DNA of 64,000 bases from Leishmania mexicana MHOM/GT/2001/U1103 (taxonomy: Eukaryota > Euglenozoa > Kinetoplastea > Trypanosomatida > Trypanosomatidae): the NCBI RefSeq assembly GCF_000234665.1, contig NC_018336.1, forward strand, positions 289,069 through 353,068. The letters are read 5' to 3'. A program made the translations under genes and the position numbers. Numbering within the stretch: the stretch's first letter is position 1; the number at the start of each line of letters is the position of its first letter. The notes below the pieces were generated by a model. That model was not told where the DNA came from. It searched no databases and saw nothing but the letters and a program-made list of their open reading frames with translations. Shown piece by piece: positions 17,774 to 26,584 of the stretch.

Positions 17774-20188
17774 CAGTGGGAGCGCTCTGCCCGGAGGAAA
17801 AGGTGGGGGAGGAGAGGAACGAATACACAGAAGTGCTGAGACGAACCAGGAGGCTGAAAGTGTGTGCGTGTGTGATGGGTGGGGGGAGGGGGTGTTTCGT
17901 CAGACCCCAGGATGTGTAGAGCACCGCATGCCTTGTACGGCGAGGTGCGCAAGAGGAGACAAGCTGCAGATGCCATCCTTCATCAGCGAGGGCTGTGACA
18001 CCATTTTATCAAGGCTATTTCGCCGCCTTCCCCACCCTTTCGCGCTCGTGCGGATTCTCTTGGGAACGCGGAACAAAGCGGCATCCCCATTTCGCTCACT
18101 AGGTCGCCTGTCCGGCGATGGCACGCAGGTCTTCGAGGTGTTTCGTGTCGGAGTGAGTGTATCGGTGTACCGCACGTGTTCCTTCTTACTCTTGTTGTAG
18201 CTCCGCAGGCAATTCGGTGAATACTTCATCGCATCGCTTCGGGCCGTTGGTCATCCCTCTTGCCCTTCCCCCTCCCCTCCCCACCGTTGAAAGCAGCTTC
18301 TCGTTGTTGCTGTGCTGGAGAGGCGGTGACACGCACATAGTACACGCGCATTTGTGTCTGTGTGGACGGGTGCGGATGTGTCTTGAGCAGGGAGGGTGTC
18401 GCCCATTTCGCTTATAGATGTCTTGTACGACCCCTCCGACTGTTGCTTGCTCGCCCGTAGCTGTGGCTGGTGTTGGTGTTGTTGTACTGGATCACCCCTT
18501 TCCTTTCTTTAAACAAAGGACGCGTGGCGCGCAGTTGCCGTGTGGCAGGCACGATCACACACGTAAGTCACAGTCTGCAATGAGAGATGCTCTCACACAC
18601 ACAGAGACGCAGAGAAGCGAGTAATTACCAAGCTGATTCTCATGTTGGCTCAAGCAAACAATTTCGAGCCGCTACCTCGGCTCTCCACCTCGGTGCAGAG
18701 GGCAGACGCGTTGTGCTGTGAATACACAGTCGGTGCGCAAGCACACGCCCGCGCGCGCTGCCGGCAATGCGGTCGGTCTTCTCAAGAGGAGAAGCACGCA
18801 GAACAACCTTAACCCTACGAAAGGCGCGCATCTGTGAGGCAGTCGTGTGTTGGCGCCACACAGGCTTGCGTAGATGCTCCTTTCCTTATGCTTCGATTCC
18901 TCGCCTCCCTTCCCCTGCCCATGTAAAGCCCCGTTGACCTTACCCTCCCCCCTCTGTTCCCATCTGTTTCGCTTGCGCCTGTACCTTCCCGCGTGTCTGG
19001 TTCTCATGTTTTTTTTTAATCTCTTGCTCACTGGCACGACACATGGTTGTGCAATCCTCGCTGCACGACTGGGGCGCCCGCAACTACCCGCACACATGCA
19101 CACAAGCGTACGCCCCTCCCCCTCCCTCTTTCTTCACGCTACATCGCTAACGTGCACACGGACCTTGCGAAAGGACAGGACCACACGAAAGCGCCAAAGA
19201 GGGAGCACAGCGACCGACGCGTTCTCGCTGTGGTCTCTCTCGCGCATCACGCAGGTCCACTTCATTTTCTTGTCAGCACCTCTTGAAGCGACGCACTACA
19301 CCTCTTGCACTAGCGAAGCTCTCTCCCTCAACAGCTTGGCTGACGAGCCAATCACGTAGGACGGCATCCGATAGCTCTCCAACACCTCTCTCTCTACGCA
19401 CGCGCAGACGCGCACTCAGACGAGCACCTTCACATCCACGCACGCACGTTCTGCGAGATACTCCGCAGCCTTGCTCCCTTCACTTTAGTCTTGTAATTCG
19501 TTTCGGCGTGTCCTTTATGTGAACTGTGTTTTCTCTCCCTGTCCGTCTGCGTCTCTGACCGCCGCCGCCCCCCCCCCTCGCCCGTCTGCTTTCGTGCGAC
19601 GGCCACGTGCCACACATCAGTCCCTTGGGGCCCTCCCTCCGTCCATATTTGTACTTTCATATTGCGTCCTCTTTTCCCCTCCAGTTGGTTTCTCGACTTC
19701 CTTTTTTTTGCGTTGCGTGTGCGTGTGGGTGTGTGGTGCACCTCCGCCCCCCCCCTCCGACTCCGCCCTCCCCCTCTTCCTCCTCCTCCTCCTCCCCTCT
19801 CTCTCGTTGCCCTTACGCGCGCAACTTTTACTACTTCTGTGCTGCTCTGTGGGGTGGTATTCCCTGCCTCCTGACCCCGTGCCATTCACGCCGGGTGCAC
19901 CGTCGCCTTCACGCTCTCTCAAGCCCTCGTCCTTGCCCGACATACACGCTGAAAGCACCACTCGTAGTTGCTTGTATAACCTATATATATATATATCTGC
20001 ACATACCCACTGACGGAAAAGGTAGCGGCGCCCGCATCCTTCGCAGAAACCTGCACCGACGTGTTCCACTTACATACAGCACACGCGTTGTCCACATCTA
20101 AAGGATTACGTGAATAGGCCGACACAGACCCCCCCCCCACACACACACATACACACACGCATACGCATACGCATACGCAGTCAAGACA
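17774..20188. other. Long intergenic region (2.4 kb)
   Basis: No convincing gene is seen. It contains a T/C tract at about 19738-19815 with its first following AG at 19922-19923, a TA run at 19982-19996, CA repeats near 20138-20158 and three GCATAC units at 20159-20176 just before the next gene. Confidence 0.6.
19922..19923 (+). promoter_or_regulatory. Candidate spliced-leader acceptor AG for the J-domain gene
   Basis: First AG after the long T/C tract at 19738-19815 and the T/C-rich sequence that follows it; 265 nt before ATG 20189. AG at 20179-20180 is a closer alternative but lacks a good pyrimidine tract. Confidence 0.35.
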
Positions 20189-21937
20189 ATGGTCGACCTC
20201 TACACTGTGCTGGAGGTGGACAAGTGCGCGACGCCGGATCAGATCAAGCGGAATTACCGCCGTCTTGCCCTGCGCTACCACCCGGACAAGGCGGGCCCAG
20301 AAGGCGCTGCCCGGTTCAAGGAGGTGAATACCGCCTATGAGGTTCTCTCCAACCGGCAAAAGAAGGAAATTTACGACCGCTATGGCGAGGCCGGGCTGGA
20401 GGCGCTGGAAAACCCGGTCGCGGGGGCCGCACTCGCCACCTTCGGCTCCACCGCACCAGTCGTCATCATCATCGCCACCTCCTTCACCTGCGCCGTCATG
20501 CTGTTGCTCTTTCTGGCGTTTTTGGTGTCGTTCGTGGACGGCCATCTGCGCACGTGGAGCTACGTCAAGGTATTCTCGCCCCTCTTTGTGTTGGGCTTCT
20601 TGATTGGTGTGCCGGCTCTCATCCTCTTAGTTGTGCTCGCCATCATGTCGCCGCTCAGCCTGTCCGCACTGGGTACGCTTCTCTCTTTATTGTGTGCCGT
20701 CGTGTTGACGGTGGTCATCCCGATCGCCAAGGATCGCAACGAGGCGGCCACTAGAGCTAGACGCACCGACTACGTCCAATGGCGGTTGTGGCTTATTCCC
20801 GGATACCTGTTCTCCGTTTTTTCCTTCATCGTTATTGTGATGACGACACTGCCGACGGAGAGACGGATTCTCGAACTCAAGTCCATCGGATTGGTGCACC
20901 TCGCAAATTACACTCGCGTTGGCTTCATCTTCGCCCTCTTGCAGGGGTGCTGCATCGTTGTCTTCTTTGCACTCGTGGCGTGCCGCGCTGATGAGGTGAT
21001 CACCATCAACTACTTCGTCGTCATTGGTCTCCCGATATTTCTGCTGCTCACGCTGTTCCTCGTGAACCGTTTCATGCTTAACTTGTTAAGCAGCTACATC
21101 AGCGAAGTGCCGCCCGAGGTGGCGGCGGCGGCGGCAGCGCGTGAGCTGAACGAAAATGGTGGCGAGGCGCCTCCGCCGCACCACAACGAGGGCTACACCG
21201 AAGGACCGCACTCGTCGTGGCGTCGATCGCCGAATCCGATGTGCGGTGGCGGCACTGAGGAACACAATCGCACCCACCGCCAACCCGGCGCCGAGGCTGG
21301 AGAGCAGTTGCACTCCAATGACGCCCAAGCTCACGGCAGCCGTGACGGCGAGGGAGGCAAGGATGGCGGGCGGGCGCAGGAGCAGGGTGCGCCGCACGGC
21401 AAGAACCCGTACGCTGGCCAACACGCCTCTGTTTGCGGAATTCTCATCAGCACAATTGTGTTGAGTATCCTTGTTGGCCTGCTGATGGCGTCAACCGCCA
21501 TGATTGCAGTGCGGCTGAACTACTACGCCAACAACGGCACCTATGATGGTGTCCTGTCCCTATCCAAGGCGTGCATTCCACTCTTTATTATTATCGGCAT
21601 CGTTGTGTTCACGGAGCTCATCGCGTGCCTTACGTTCTGCTGTTGCAGTGTCGTCATGGTCGTAGAGGGCGCTGCGCCAGAGTCTGGGCACGGCACCGAA
21701 CAGGAGGACAAAGCGGGGCACGAGGCCGAGATGCAGAATAACGTCCGCACCGACCCGGCTCGGCCGGCTGGCCAGGCGGTATCTGGTGTGACACGCCAAA
21801 ATGAGGCCACCAGCCGTTGCCCACCTGGAGCAGTTTCTGCCACGCCTCCTCATTCTGTAGCGGCTTCAACGGACGAACATGGCAAGACGCCGCGGGAGCG
21901 CCAGCCGGACAGCACACGCCTCTCCGACGTTGATTAG
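20189..21937 (+). CDS. J-domain (DnaJ/Hsp40) multi-spanning membrane protein
   Basis: 582 aa. Residues 2-68 form a complete J domain (YTVLEVDKCATPDQIKRNYR) with the HPD motif at 31-33 and the FKEVNTAYEVLSN helix, so it should stimulate an Hsp70 ATPase. At least six hydrophobic helices follow between about 88 and 300. A hydrophilic His/Glu/Gly-rich loop runs from about 305 to 412, then two more hydrophobic helices (about 420-445 and 470-495) and a polar tail. There is no G/F region or zinc finger, so it is a type III J protein. The run of short loops and helices after the J domain recalls TMEM185-type membrane proteins, but that match is weak. The J domain would face the cytosol if it sits in the ER. 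The membrane is not determined by the sequence. Confidence 0.88.
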   Translation: MVDLYTVLEVDKCATPDQIKRNYRRLALRYHPDKAGPEGAARFKEVNTAYEVLSNRQKKEIYDRYGEAGLEALENPVAGAALATFGSTAPVVIIIATSFTCAVMLLLFLAFLVSFVDGHLRTWSYVKVFSPLFVLGFLIGVPALILLVVLAIMSPLSLSALGTLLSLLCAVVLTVVIPIAKDRNEAATRARRTDYVQWRLWLIPGYLFSVFSFIVIVMTTLPTERRILELKSIGLVHLANYTRVGFIFALLQGCCIVVFFALVACRADEVITINYFVVIGLPIFLLLTLFLVNRFMLNLLSSYISEVPPEVAAAAAARELNENGGEAPPPHHNEGYTEGPHSSWRRSPNPMCGGGTEEHNRTHRQPGAEAGEQLHSNDAQAHGSRDGEGGKDGGRAQEQGAPHGKNPYAGQHASVCGILISTIVLSILVGLLMASTAMIAVRLNYYANNGTYDGVLSLSKACIPLFIIIGIVVFTELIACLTFCCCSVVMVVEGAAPESGHGTEQEDKAGHEAEMQNNVRTDPARPAGQAVSGVTRQNEATSRCPPGAVSATPPHSVAASTDEHGKTPRERQPDSTRLSDVD

Positions 21938-22687
21938 AAGTTGGGGCGCGCACTGGGGGCCCAGGAATACGGCCTGATGAAGATCGACAGGCAGGCGATG
22001 GGGGGAGGAGGCATGTTGAAGGGAGCCTGTGCTCAGCCCCACGCCTTGCTCCACTACCTCTACTCCGCCGCCTCCGCTCCGTCACCCTCCTTCCACTGGC
22101 CGCGTTTCCTCGCTCACCTCTCTCCGCAGTATATGAAGGCAGCGAGCTGTCCTGCAGGCATGCGTGCCATTTCGTTTTCTCACCCCTTTTAATTTATGCG
22201 GCCGTGTGTATGCGTGCGTGAATGTAACACCTGGGCGCGTGTGTGTCCCCCAGCCACCACCACCACCGCTGTGGTGTCCTCTTTCTCTTTCCCGCGAGAA
22301 CTAGGAGCAGCTCCTGACTGTCCGCAGGCGTGCGCACGGCGGCTGGAAGAGAGCCGTCGTCCCCCTCGGAGACGACGGGGAAAGGGTTTGACTACACGCT
22401 GTCTGTGAGGTAGTGCGCGCCGTTGCCTGATTCTATCTCCCGTGTTGTTGCGGACGGAAGTGTGCCCACGGCAAAGTACGCGCTCCTTTACTCTGAGAAA
22501 CGGGAGGGCCCAAGGACACAAGATTCACGTACAGCGGCAGCTGCTTCAGAGCCTGTCGAGAGTAATGCGTTGTGCCATTGGCCAAATGGCGGAAGGACTC
22601 TGCACCTGAGCAAGGAAGTAAGACACACACACACACATCAGCACGCCGCCATGAAGAACAAGGAGATCACCGTGGTGTTCTTTCTTT
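21938..22687. other. Intergenic region / probable 3'UTR of the J-domain gene
   Basis: No gene is seen. It ends in a CA microsatellite at about 22623-22637 followed by a T/C run that meets the truncated 5' edge of repeat copy B. Confidence 0.6.
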
Positions 22688-23208
22688 CCTCCTCCCCCAT
22701 CTCCCATCCCCATCCCTATCCCTGCCCAATGCCGAGCCACCTCTGGCGCCGACAGGGCCGAGTGCCTGCGACTCAGCGCAGTCAGGGCGGTGCATCGCTG
22801 CTGATCGCGGACCGTCAGCTCCTGGACGGTGCTGCCTCGGGGAGACCTGCGGCAGTAAGCGCGCTTGTGCACTCTCCACATGATGGGCAGAGTGTCCGCG
22901 TGACGCGAACGCATCCCACCACCCGGCCCTCGCACTGCCCGCTGGTGTGGGGAAGCCTGAGCCACCCACTCCCCTCGAGGGGAGGGGACGCACCAGGGGT
23001 GGCAGCCGGCATAGCGGGGAAGCGGCTGTGAGGCGGTGGGTGAGGGGGCAGCGCTTGAGGGCGGTGGGGGGCGGTGCTCACAAGGCCGAGTCGGCGCATC
23101 TGGTGTGACGCGTGCGTGCCTGTGGCATGCTTTGTCCCACGCTGGTGGGGCCCTGAGGCAGGGCGGGGATGGGGCCGGCGTTGAGGTCGTGCTGGTACGG
23201 CAGAGCAA
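22688..23208 (+). mobile_element. SIDER-like degenerate retroposon, copy B (5'-truncated)
   Basis: Same family as copy A but the first ~57 bp are missing: homology starts at CCTCCTCCCCCATCTCCC, inside the element's own pyrimidine-rich tract. From there to GAGCAATG it is nearly identical to copy C. The central palindrome has one mismatch (CCCAC in place of CCCCC). Same orientation as the genes; it lies about 750 bp after the J-domain stop. Confidence 0.65.
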
Positions 23209-23477
23209 TGGACCCAAGCCGAAGAGAAGCATTCCCTCTCCACAGTTTACTTCAAAGTATATTGCATTCGTCTGTGCTTCGCTCATCGTTTCTCGTGCGT
23301 TCTCCTCCTCTCTTCTTGCCGTTCGGGTCGGTTTACCGCCTTCCTCCGCCCATATACGCTCGGAAAACGGTCACCCGCCACGCAATCTGGGGTCCTCTGC
23401 TCCTCATGATTCTTCTGTGCTTCGTTTGACAGCACCACGCTACATAACCGTCAATCGCAGCACGAATCCGCATCACC
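23209..23477. other. Short intergenic stretch with a splice acceptor
   Basis: T/C-rich, with AG at 23431-23432 as the first AG after the tract at about 23299-23348; 45 nt before ATG 23478. Confidence 0.55.
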
Positions 23478-23831
23478 ATGTATTTGGCTGTCTTCCACGA
23501 GTTTGCCCATCCCGAGGTGCTGGAGAATGTGAAGGCGGAGGGCATCTGTGACGTGGACGTGGCTCCGGAGCCGAACAAGCTGGCCACTTCGGAGGAGGAG
23601 CAGCAAGTGTTGCGCTGCAACGCGAAGTTGATCACGGTGAAGCACAACATTACCGGTATGCGCGACGTCTTTGATGGCATGACGGAGGCGGAGCTGGCGG
23701 AAATCGATGGGCAGGTAGACCAGAAGCTGCAGCAGCTCGTTGCGCTTGGCTTTCAGGTGGTGGAGCGCCACCCACGGACGTCGGCCGGTCGCCCAATGCT
23801 GGACCGCGTGATTCTGTCTTACCCGGCTTAA
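23478..23831 (+). CDS. Small unknown protein, 117 aa
   Basis: I do not recognise the family. The start is the first ATG after a convincing acceptor. The composition is globular and non-repetitive, with a hydrophobic first strand (MYLAVFHEFAHPEVLENV), an acidic mid-part, an amphipathic helix at about 67-94 and a closing strand (MLDRVILSYPA). There is no signal peptide or membrane helix, so it is probably a small soluble cytosolic or nuclear protein. A coding gene is supported by the good ATG context, a short 5'UTR and GC-rich codon endings. Confidence 0.75.
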   Translation: MYLAVFHEFAHPEVLENVKAEGICDVDVAPEPNKLATSEEEQQVLRCNAKLITVKHNITGMRDVFDGMTEAELAEIDGQVDQKLQQLVALGFQVVERHPRTSAGRPMLDRVILSYPA

Positions 23832-24270
23832 CTCAAAAGAACGAAAAAAAAGGAGCAGTGATGAGCGTGTTCGGGGGGCGGGCCAGACCATCGTGGCGTA
23901 CTTTGACGCCTTTGCGACCCATGCGCACCCTCAAAGACTCTTCCGCACTCTGTTATAACAATCTTGTAGGCGCGTACGTCTGTGACGGGGGCCGAGGCGA
24001 AGAGCGTCGTTGCCTTGCTTTATTCCCCCTTCTTCGAGACGGCCGATCTTTACTTGCTTGAAACCAACGGTGCGATCTTCAGAGGGGAAGGCGTTGCGGT
24101 GAGACGGCAATGGCGCCAACCGCCGATGCAGCCGCCTCACACCTAGCAGCGCGCAGCAACGACCGTTGTCACAGTGAGCAAGCGCAGCAAGCAGTCGAAC
24201 TTCGCTTTTGCATGTATCGGCGTGTGTGTGCTGCTCGCTCTTCTCGCGGAAGGAGAGGACGGGCACTTCG

Positions 24271-24287
24271 TTATATATATATATATT
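24271..24287. repeat. TA microsatellite
   Basis: Unbroken TA run in the RPS3 upstream region. Confidence 0.9.
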
Positions 24288-24788
24288 CGTTGTTTTTCGC
24301 TGTTGTTGGACGCGTGCGCGTATGTCGACGAGAGGGCTATGGAAGGGGGTGAGGAGACGGCGATGCCATGGGGATCAGAAGATAGGCAGGTGCGTGGCGA
24401 GGTGGGCGGTGGCGCGTCAAACTCAAGAGATCAAAGGCAGCACCGCCGGTCTTCTCTTTTGCTCCTGACGGTGTGGACGGCGCATTGCCGTTCACGTCCC
24501 TCCCCCCTCTCTGTGCTTCCACGATGTACCGCTACTTGATGCACCGCGTCTCCTTTACGCACCCTCTCCGCGCCAAACTCTCTCCTGTCCACCCCGCTCC
24601 TACCTACAAATTCGGCATGCATTTTCATTCCGTATTCCCCTCTCCCCTCCTCCTCTCACTTTCTGCAACGTGGCGGGCAATGCCGCACATTCGCTCGCGC
24701 TCCGACACACACACACACACACACACAAACTCGCTTTTCCCGCATTGGCTGCTCGAAATCTTGTCGAATCCCTTTCATCGGTGTCTCC

Positions 24789-24790
24789 AG
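24789..24790 (+). promoter_or_regulatory. Probable spliced-leader acceptor AG for RPS3
   Basis: No AG occurs between the T/C tract ending near 24665 and this one; it gives a 47-nt genomic 5'UTR, as is common for ribosomal protein genes. Confidence 0.6.
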
Positions 24791-24837
24791 TTGGATCGTC
24801 GTTTACGAATATCCCGCCTCCCCCACCAGACGCGAAG

Positions 24838-25497
24838 ATGGGCCCGCTCTCCAAGAAGCGCATGATCATCCGCGACGGCGTGTTCTACGCTGAGCTGTTT
24901 GAGTTTCTCAAGCGCGAGTTGGCCGAAGAGGGCTTCTCCGGTGTCTCCTACCATGTCACGACGCTCCGCACGGAGATCGTGATCAAGGCGACGAAGACCC
25001 GTGAGGTGCTCGGCGTGAACGGCCGCCGCATCCGCGAGCTGACCGCCTGCATCCAGCAGCGCTTTAACTACAAGGAGGGCAAACTCCAGCTGTACGTTGA
25101 GCGCGTTGAGGTGCGCGGCCTGTCCGCGATGGCGCAGGTGGAATCCCTCCGCTTCAAGCTCCTGAGCAACCTGCAGGTGCGCCGCGCCGCCATGGGTATC
25201 ATCCGCTACGTCATGGAGTCTGGTGCCAAGGGCTGCGAGGTCACCGTCGGTGGAAAGATCAAGGGCCAGCGTGCGAAGAGCATGACCTTCCGCGACGGCT
25301 ACATGATCAAGTCCGGTACGGCTCACAAGTCTTTCGTCGACTCCGCCTGCCGCCACTGCTACATGCGCGCCGGCTGCATCGGTGTCAAGGTCAAGATCAT
25401 GCTGCCCGGTGACTCGACTGGCCGCAACGGCCCGTCGGAGCCGCTGCCGGACGTCATCACCGTGATTGAGCCGAAGCAGATCACCGCGTCCGAGTAA
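24838..25497 (+). CDS. RPS3: 40S ribosomal protein S3 (uS3)
   Basis: 219 aa, close to the usual eukaryotic length. It begins [21 protein letters not shown] type-2 KH domain spans about 21-95, with its loop GVNG at 59-62 followed by [14 protein letters not shown]. The C-terminal uS3 domain follows, with [15 protein letters not shown] and KVKIMLPGD. It forms part of the mRNA entry channel of the small subunit in the cytosol. The C-terminal tail is shorter than in animals, consistent with a protist form. ATG 24838 lies 47 nt after a clear acceptor. The frame is open further upstream but without family similarity. Codon use is strongly biased to C/G at third positions, as expected for a highly expressed gene. 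Confidence 0.98.
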
Positions 25498-26528
25498 CGA
25501 GCGAGTTGCCTCTGCGCTGGTGAAGGTGCTCGCGCACTTACGTCTCCAGCTGTGCTTTCTGGGAAGACCTTCTTCGACGCGGGGCGTTGGACCGGTACAG
25601 AGGCAACGATGCGCCAAAACCGCTGCATCTTTGCATGGTGCGTGCTCACGTGCTCACAACCGTTTCTGTGTGGGTGTGTGTCGGCGCACCTCCCGTCCAA
25701 CAATGGCGCGAGCGGCTCTCTCTCTCTCTGTGTGCAGGCGCCCCTTTCGTGTTAAATCCTTTTGTTTTCCGCCTTTTTTGTTTTTGTTTTTGTGATTTTC
25801 GATGCGCTCAAAACACAAAAGGAACGTCCACGTGCACTCGTATGCGCACCTGCTTTGCGCGTGCGTGCGTGCGTGCGTCGCGGTGCGGCTGTCATCCCTC
25901 CCCCCCCCCCCGTGCCTCCGTCTCTCTCTCTCTCGCTCTCTCCGATTGCACAAAGGCCGTGCGGTGGACGGTGGCGGGTCTTCGTGAGGAGGCGCCACTC
26001 CTGCTATGGGGTGGGGGGGGGGCTGTGCACTTCTTCGTCTCTTTCCTTTCCTTCTCTTGGAGGCAGGGAAGAGAAGGTGATGGCGGAGGGGACGGGCAGA
26101 CTCGTCGGGTTGGTGTGTTGCCGCCAAGTCGGCTCACACTCTCGGGCGCCGCACTACAAATCGGGGCTGCGCACACGTGTGTATGTGTGTGTGTGTGCCT
26201 CTGCGTGGATTCGGCGGCGACACTCGAACGTAAGCATTTTTTTCTGTTTACAGTGTACGCAAGCTACCCGTCCATGCGGCTATAGGTCGAAAGTGCAGTG
26301 CGTCACGGTGCTCTCTGCTGCTTGATGCCTTCGCCTTCTCTCTGCACTCTCCTCTTGCCCCCATTCTCATGCCACAACCCCCCCCATCCTACTCACACAC
26401 ACGTATCCAAGGCGCCGTTCGAACGGCAGTGTTGTCTGCAACAACAGCGAAAGGGGATGAGAAGGTCCAGACTCTATCGTTTAGAGAAGCTCGTTAGCCA
26501 TTGATGAGAAGAGGTGACTTTCCGCCTG
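25498..26528. other. Intergenic region (1 kb)
   Basis: No gene is seen. It contains GTGC repeats near 25859-25877, a C run near 25900, a T/C-rich tract at 26314-26390 and AG 26410-26411, a likely acceptor for the next gene. Two uORFs follow the acceptor. Confidence 0.55.
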
Positions 26529-26584
26529 ATGAACGCTCAGGACTCCGCTCCACTCTCGAAGAAGGCAGCGCTTCGCAGGGATGA
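26457..26584 (+). promoter_or_regulatory. Two coupled upstream ORFs overlapping the next start codon
   Basis: uORF1 is 26457-26504 (15 codons). Its stop TGA shares its last base with the ATG of uORF2 (TGATG at 26502-26506). uORF2 runs 26 codons to TGA 26582-26584 and overlaps the main ATG at 26529 in another frame. Both lie downstream of the likely acceptor at 26410-26411. Confidence 0.45.

Larger units (their letters stand above)
23832..24837. other. Intergenic region (1 kb) and RPS3 5' leader
   Basis: No gene is seen. It holds a TA run at 24271-24287, a T/C run at about 24627-24665, CA repeats at 24704-24727 and the RPS3 acceptor at 24789-24790. Confidence 0.6.

Noticed and set aside
20159..20176. 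Three GCATAC units before the J-domain gene as a possible regulatory repeat
   Set aside because: Only three units directly following a CA microsatellite; most likely microsatellite drift.
24775..25617. 280-aa minus-strand frame opposite RPS3
   Set aside because: Antisense shadow of a highly biased ribosomal protein gene.
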